Shown here piece after piece: positions 61,755-64,000 of a stretch of 64,000 nucleotides of DNA. The notes under the pieces are model-generated. The model made no database searches and was not told the origin of the DNA. It saw nothing but the letters and a program-made list of their open reading frames with translations. Every line of letters begins with the position of its first letter. The stretch's first letter is position 1. Both the position numbers and the translations under genes were made by a program. The stretch is from Allobaculum mucilyticum. GTDB taxonomy: Bacteria > Bacillota_I > Bacilli_A > Erysipelotrichales > Erysipelotrichaceae. Where the stretch lies: positions 124,001 to 188,000 of the forward strand of contig NZ_CP078089.1 of NCBI RefSeq assembly GCF_022701195.1, in the 5' to 3' direction.

Positions 61755-63205
61755 TTACGTTCCCTTGTCTTCTTTCTCGAACGGCTCCAATCTAAAGGCT
61801 GGCCGATTCAATACGTACAGGACGCGATTTCTGAATCGCTTCCAGTTCGTGTATCCATTCGCGTTGTTCTTGATCTGTTTCACGAGTTTGTTTCGATTTT
61901 CGATCATAGAAGAAGTCAGCCGGTGATCCTTTCTTCGAGCTTTTCCGTTCTTCTTGTCAACGACGTACTCCGTCTTGACGATCTCGAAAGAATTAACGAT
62001 CTCCCTGAACCAGTTGACTACAGTCTGTCCGAATGCGTTAAGTTCCTTAACCTGGGACCGGTTAAGATCTGCGAGAATGACTGCAGCCGATCGGCGGCAT
62101 CCGCCTTTGTTCCATTTCTAAAGAACTCGCTCAGGGTATTTCGCATTTCATAGGCTTCCGTAAGATCATCGCTGATACTCAGCAGAAGCTCACGGAGCTC
62201 ATACTCGTTTAACCACGTCTTGAAGTGGGCATTGTAGGTGCGTTCACCGTTCGGATCAAATACGTTTACCCAAATATCTTTCTTCTTCTTCGAATATGGA
62301 TCTGGATTTTTAATCCTCTTTTTTGCATTGGGCTTAATTCCGAGAAGGTGATTCTGGTGTTTCAGAAGGTAATATTCATCGGACCCTTTCAGGGTGCCTT
62401 TCATCGTCCGGATGCGGACCTCAGTCAGTCGCCTGTTGAATTCCTGCATCACATGGAACCTGTCACAGGCATAGATCGCGTCTGGAAAGAACTTTTTACA
62501 GACAACCCTGTAAGTCTCGTACATATCCGCTGCAATAAACCGAACTTTTTGTCTCTCTTCCAGCGGGAAACTGCTGAAGAAGTCGATAAGATCCTGCTTT
62601 TTCCGGCTGGGAAGCAGATCAACAGCGGTCTGCGTGTCGTAGTCCAGAAGCATGCATACATAGACTGAGGTTCCCGACTTAAAGGAATAAGTCTCGTCAA
62701 GCTGCAGCACGCGGGGAAGCGTCGTCGCTTTGGGGATCTGGACATGATCGTCGAAGATGTGCTGAACAGTCGTAGGCGAGAGATTATAGCGCTTGGCAAC
62801 TGATGTAAATGTTACGGCTGGGTCTCTCATTTCCTCGAGGACGCATACGACAGTAGAGACCGAGATCCTCTGCTTCTTGAAAACGAAGGGATTAAATTCA
62901 TACCAGGTACGATTACATACCGGACATTTATAGCGGCGGGCATGATAGTTAATCTGACAGCGGCAGTTATGAAGAATTGAATGAGTTATTGTTTTGTCCA
63001 CGTAGTTACAGACATTCGGATGCTCATGTCCGCATCTTGGACAGGGTGGATAATCCGGTTTTAAAGTGACGTTGATAATGACTAAATCACCCAGATTGGT
63101 AGACGAAAGACTCTCGACGGCGTTCTGATCTAGTCCATAGAGCTCAAGAACGGAATTTTCGAGAGAAGTTATCGGTACATTACGGGTTTCTGCCTTCTTG
63201 CGCAT
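61755..63205 (-). pseudogene. ISL3-family transposase, copy C, single frameshift
   Basis: The gene starts at ATG 63205 behind AAGGAGGAAGG. The N-terminal zinc ribbon (C55, C58, C94, C97), helix-turn-helix and DDE core (D170 in LQLDETYSF, D227 in IAADMYET) are intact. Near 62080 one C is missing compared with copies A and B (ATGACTGCAG versus ATGACCTGCAG), which ends the frame after 395 residues with a foreign C-terminus. The normal C-terminal part continues in the other frame to 61755. Confidence 0.88.
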
Positions 63206-63256
63206 AGTCCTTCCTCCTTAGTGATGGCAGATTCTCATAGGAGGAGAAATGACGCG

Positions 63257-63808
63257 TCACGTTATAGGTTGAAAAATCGAAAAATGCAGAAATCCAGGAG
63301 AAATCATCAGGTAAGGACCGATTTTTACTGCGGAACATGTGAATAGATCGTTGAAAGTGCGCAGTCGTTTAAGAACGGCAGAAAAGCGCTTCTTCATCTG
63401 GTTTAGAAAGCGGTAGGCCGTCGATGCATCAACCAGTCCGTTGGACTGCTTGGAAACTGGCTTTCCACTGTTGTGAAGCTGAATGATTTCAGCAGCGGTG
63501 TCGCTGCAGATCTGGAAGCTGGGAATGACGAAAAGCGGCAGAACACGATGGGTTCTGCCGCAATGTGGGCAATGGACTCGGTGGATAGTGAGGCTTACTA
63601 CGGTTTGTGCCGATTGGATCTTAACACTTCGGTTGCATGTGTCATGGCGGTACAGCCGATGTCCGCAATCAGGGCAGACAGGATGACCAGCCATAAAATG
63701 ATCGTAGTCCTGGTTGTATTCAGACTGAAGGTGATGTTGGATAGCAGTCGGATCCGAATCTGTATTCTTAAGGAGATCGTTGTTAAGGGGATGTCCGATT
63801 GTTATCAT
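63257..63808 (-). CDS. ISL3 accessory zinc-ribbon protein (DUF6431-like)
   Basis: A 183-residue protein carried in the ISL3 element upstream of the transposase. It has two CxxC pairs (C45/C48 and C80/C83) around VVSLTIHRVHCPHCGRTHRVLP, which resembles the DUF6431 family often found beside transposases, and a helical C-terminal half. It may bind IS ends or assist transposition (inference). It is the only intact copy of three; copies A and B are truncated or frameshifted. The start has AGAAAGG seven bases upstream. Confidence 0.75.
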   Translation of the reverse strand: MITIGHPLNNDLLKNTDSDPTAIQHHLQSEYNQDYDHFMAGHPVCPDCGHRLYRHDTCNRSVKIQSAQTVVSLTIHRVHCPHCGRTHRVLPLFVIPSFQICSDTAAEIIQLHNSGKPVSKQSNGLVDASTAYRFLNQMKKRFSAVLKRLRTFNDLFTCSAVKIGPYLMISPGFLHFSIFQPIT

Positions 63809-63826
63809 ATAGATGCCTTTCTGGGC

Positions 63827-63872
63827 AGGACGAAACCTTTTGAGTGGCCAACTTCAAATGGGGTTTCGTCCT
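63827..63872 (+). terminator. Terminator inside the ISL3 right end, copy C
   Basis: AGGACGAAACC and GGTTTCGTCCT, 11-bp stem, followed by TTTTTTTAC on the plus strand. Same as 21672-21716 in copy B. Confidence 0.7.
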
Positions 63873-64000
63873 TTTTTTACGCTTTGTTACTCCTAACTGT
63901 ATTTCGTGCGGAAAGCTCTTTCAATACCCATAAGTCTCAGAGAGGCGAAAACCTCAAGAAATTTATAGACTGTCTTTTTTTGCCAACTATTGCCCCGTAT

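Larger units (their letters stand above)
61656..63974 (-). mobile_element. ISL3-family element, copy C, structurally complete
   Basis: A 2319-bp element with left end GGCGCTCTAAATTTTG and right end ending AGACTGTC. The flanking octamers TTTTTTCG (61648-61655) and TTTTTTTG (63975-63982) match in 7 of 8 positions, as an aged 8-bp target duplication would. It encodes, on the minus strand, an accessory DUF6431-like protein followed 51 bases later by the ISL3 transposase. The transposase carries a frameshift, so mobility would depend on another copy. Confidence 0.88.

Overview
The window reads as the chromosome of a low-to-mid GC Bacillota, most likely an Erysipelotrichia-type gut bacterium. The evidence is MurT/GatD, a Spx-type redox regulator, Gls24/Asp23, ScpAB, a HutC-type GntR regulator, a NusB with an N-terminal extension, and frequent intrinsic terminators. 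This placement is inferred from gene content, since no rRNA is present. No rRNA, tRNA, CRISPR array or prophage module was found.

Layout. 1-2.5 kb holds two secreted or surface proteins (a truncated lipoprotein and a CAP protein with three C-terminal DUF5648-like repeats) and a possible structured RNA. An IS4-family element (2464-4113) sits just upstream of a DUF1836 gene. 4.9-9.1 kb has an SDR oxidoreductase, the murT-gatD lipid II amidation pair and a patatin-like phospholipase. A GntR/UTRA regulator and an orphan PTS IIA gene follow. Then comes an 11.25-kb block of nested insertion sequences (10735-21984) bounded by ISL3-type ends and a perfect 8-bp direct repeat, CAATAAAA. Its only cargo is a 627-residue protein joining a PD-(D/E)XK nuclease-like N-terminus to a Schlafen-type/DUF2075 helicase.

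22-54 kb is a dense housekeeping region, nearly all on the minus strand: a DEDDh exonuclease, tandem TetR regulators, mrp, and a recombination/isoprenoid/transcription string (truB-ribF, asp23, nusB-xseA, xseB-ispA, dxs-tlyA-recN-dinB-trmN6-xer-like). A divergent ttcA-like gene, yebC and spx, an AmmeMemoRadiSam locus (radical SAM enzyme plus a Memo-AMMECR1 fusion), phoH, rpsU, murE-mtaB, rsmE-rluB and scpB-scpA follow. Many neighbours overlap by 1-31 bases, so they are probably translationally coupled.

54.6-64 kb has a frameshifted IS1182 element, an amidase-fold protein lacking two key catalytic residues, a Nudix hydrolase and a tightly coupled ATP-grasp / esterase / metallophosphoesterase-SH3 operon of unknown product. 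It ends with a complete but frameshifted ISL3-type element.

The most notable items are the IS-bounded block carrying the nuclease-helicase (a candidate mobile defence gene), the uncharacterised ATP-grasp/esterase/phosphoesterase operon, the probably inactive amidase, a GC-rich double-stem palindrome at an ISL3 end (21812-21887), and several unexplained structured intergenic segments.
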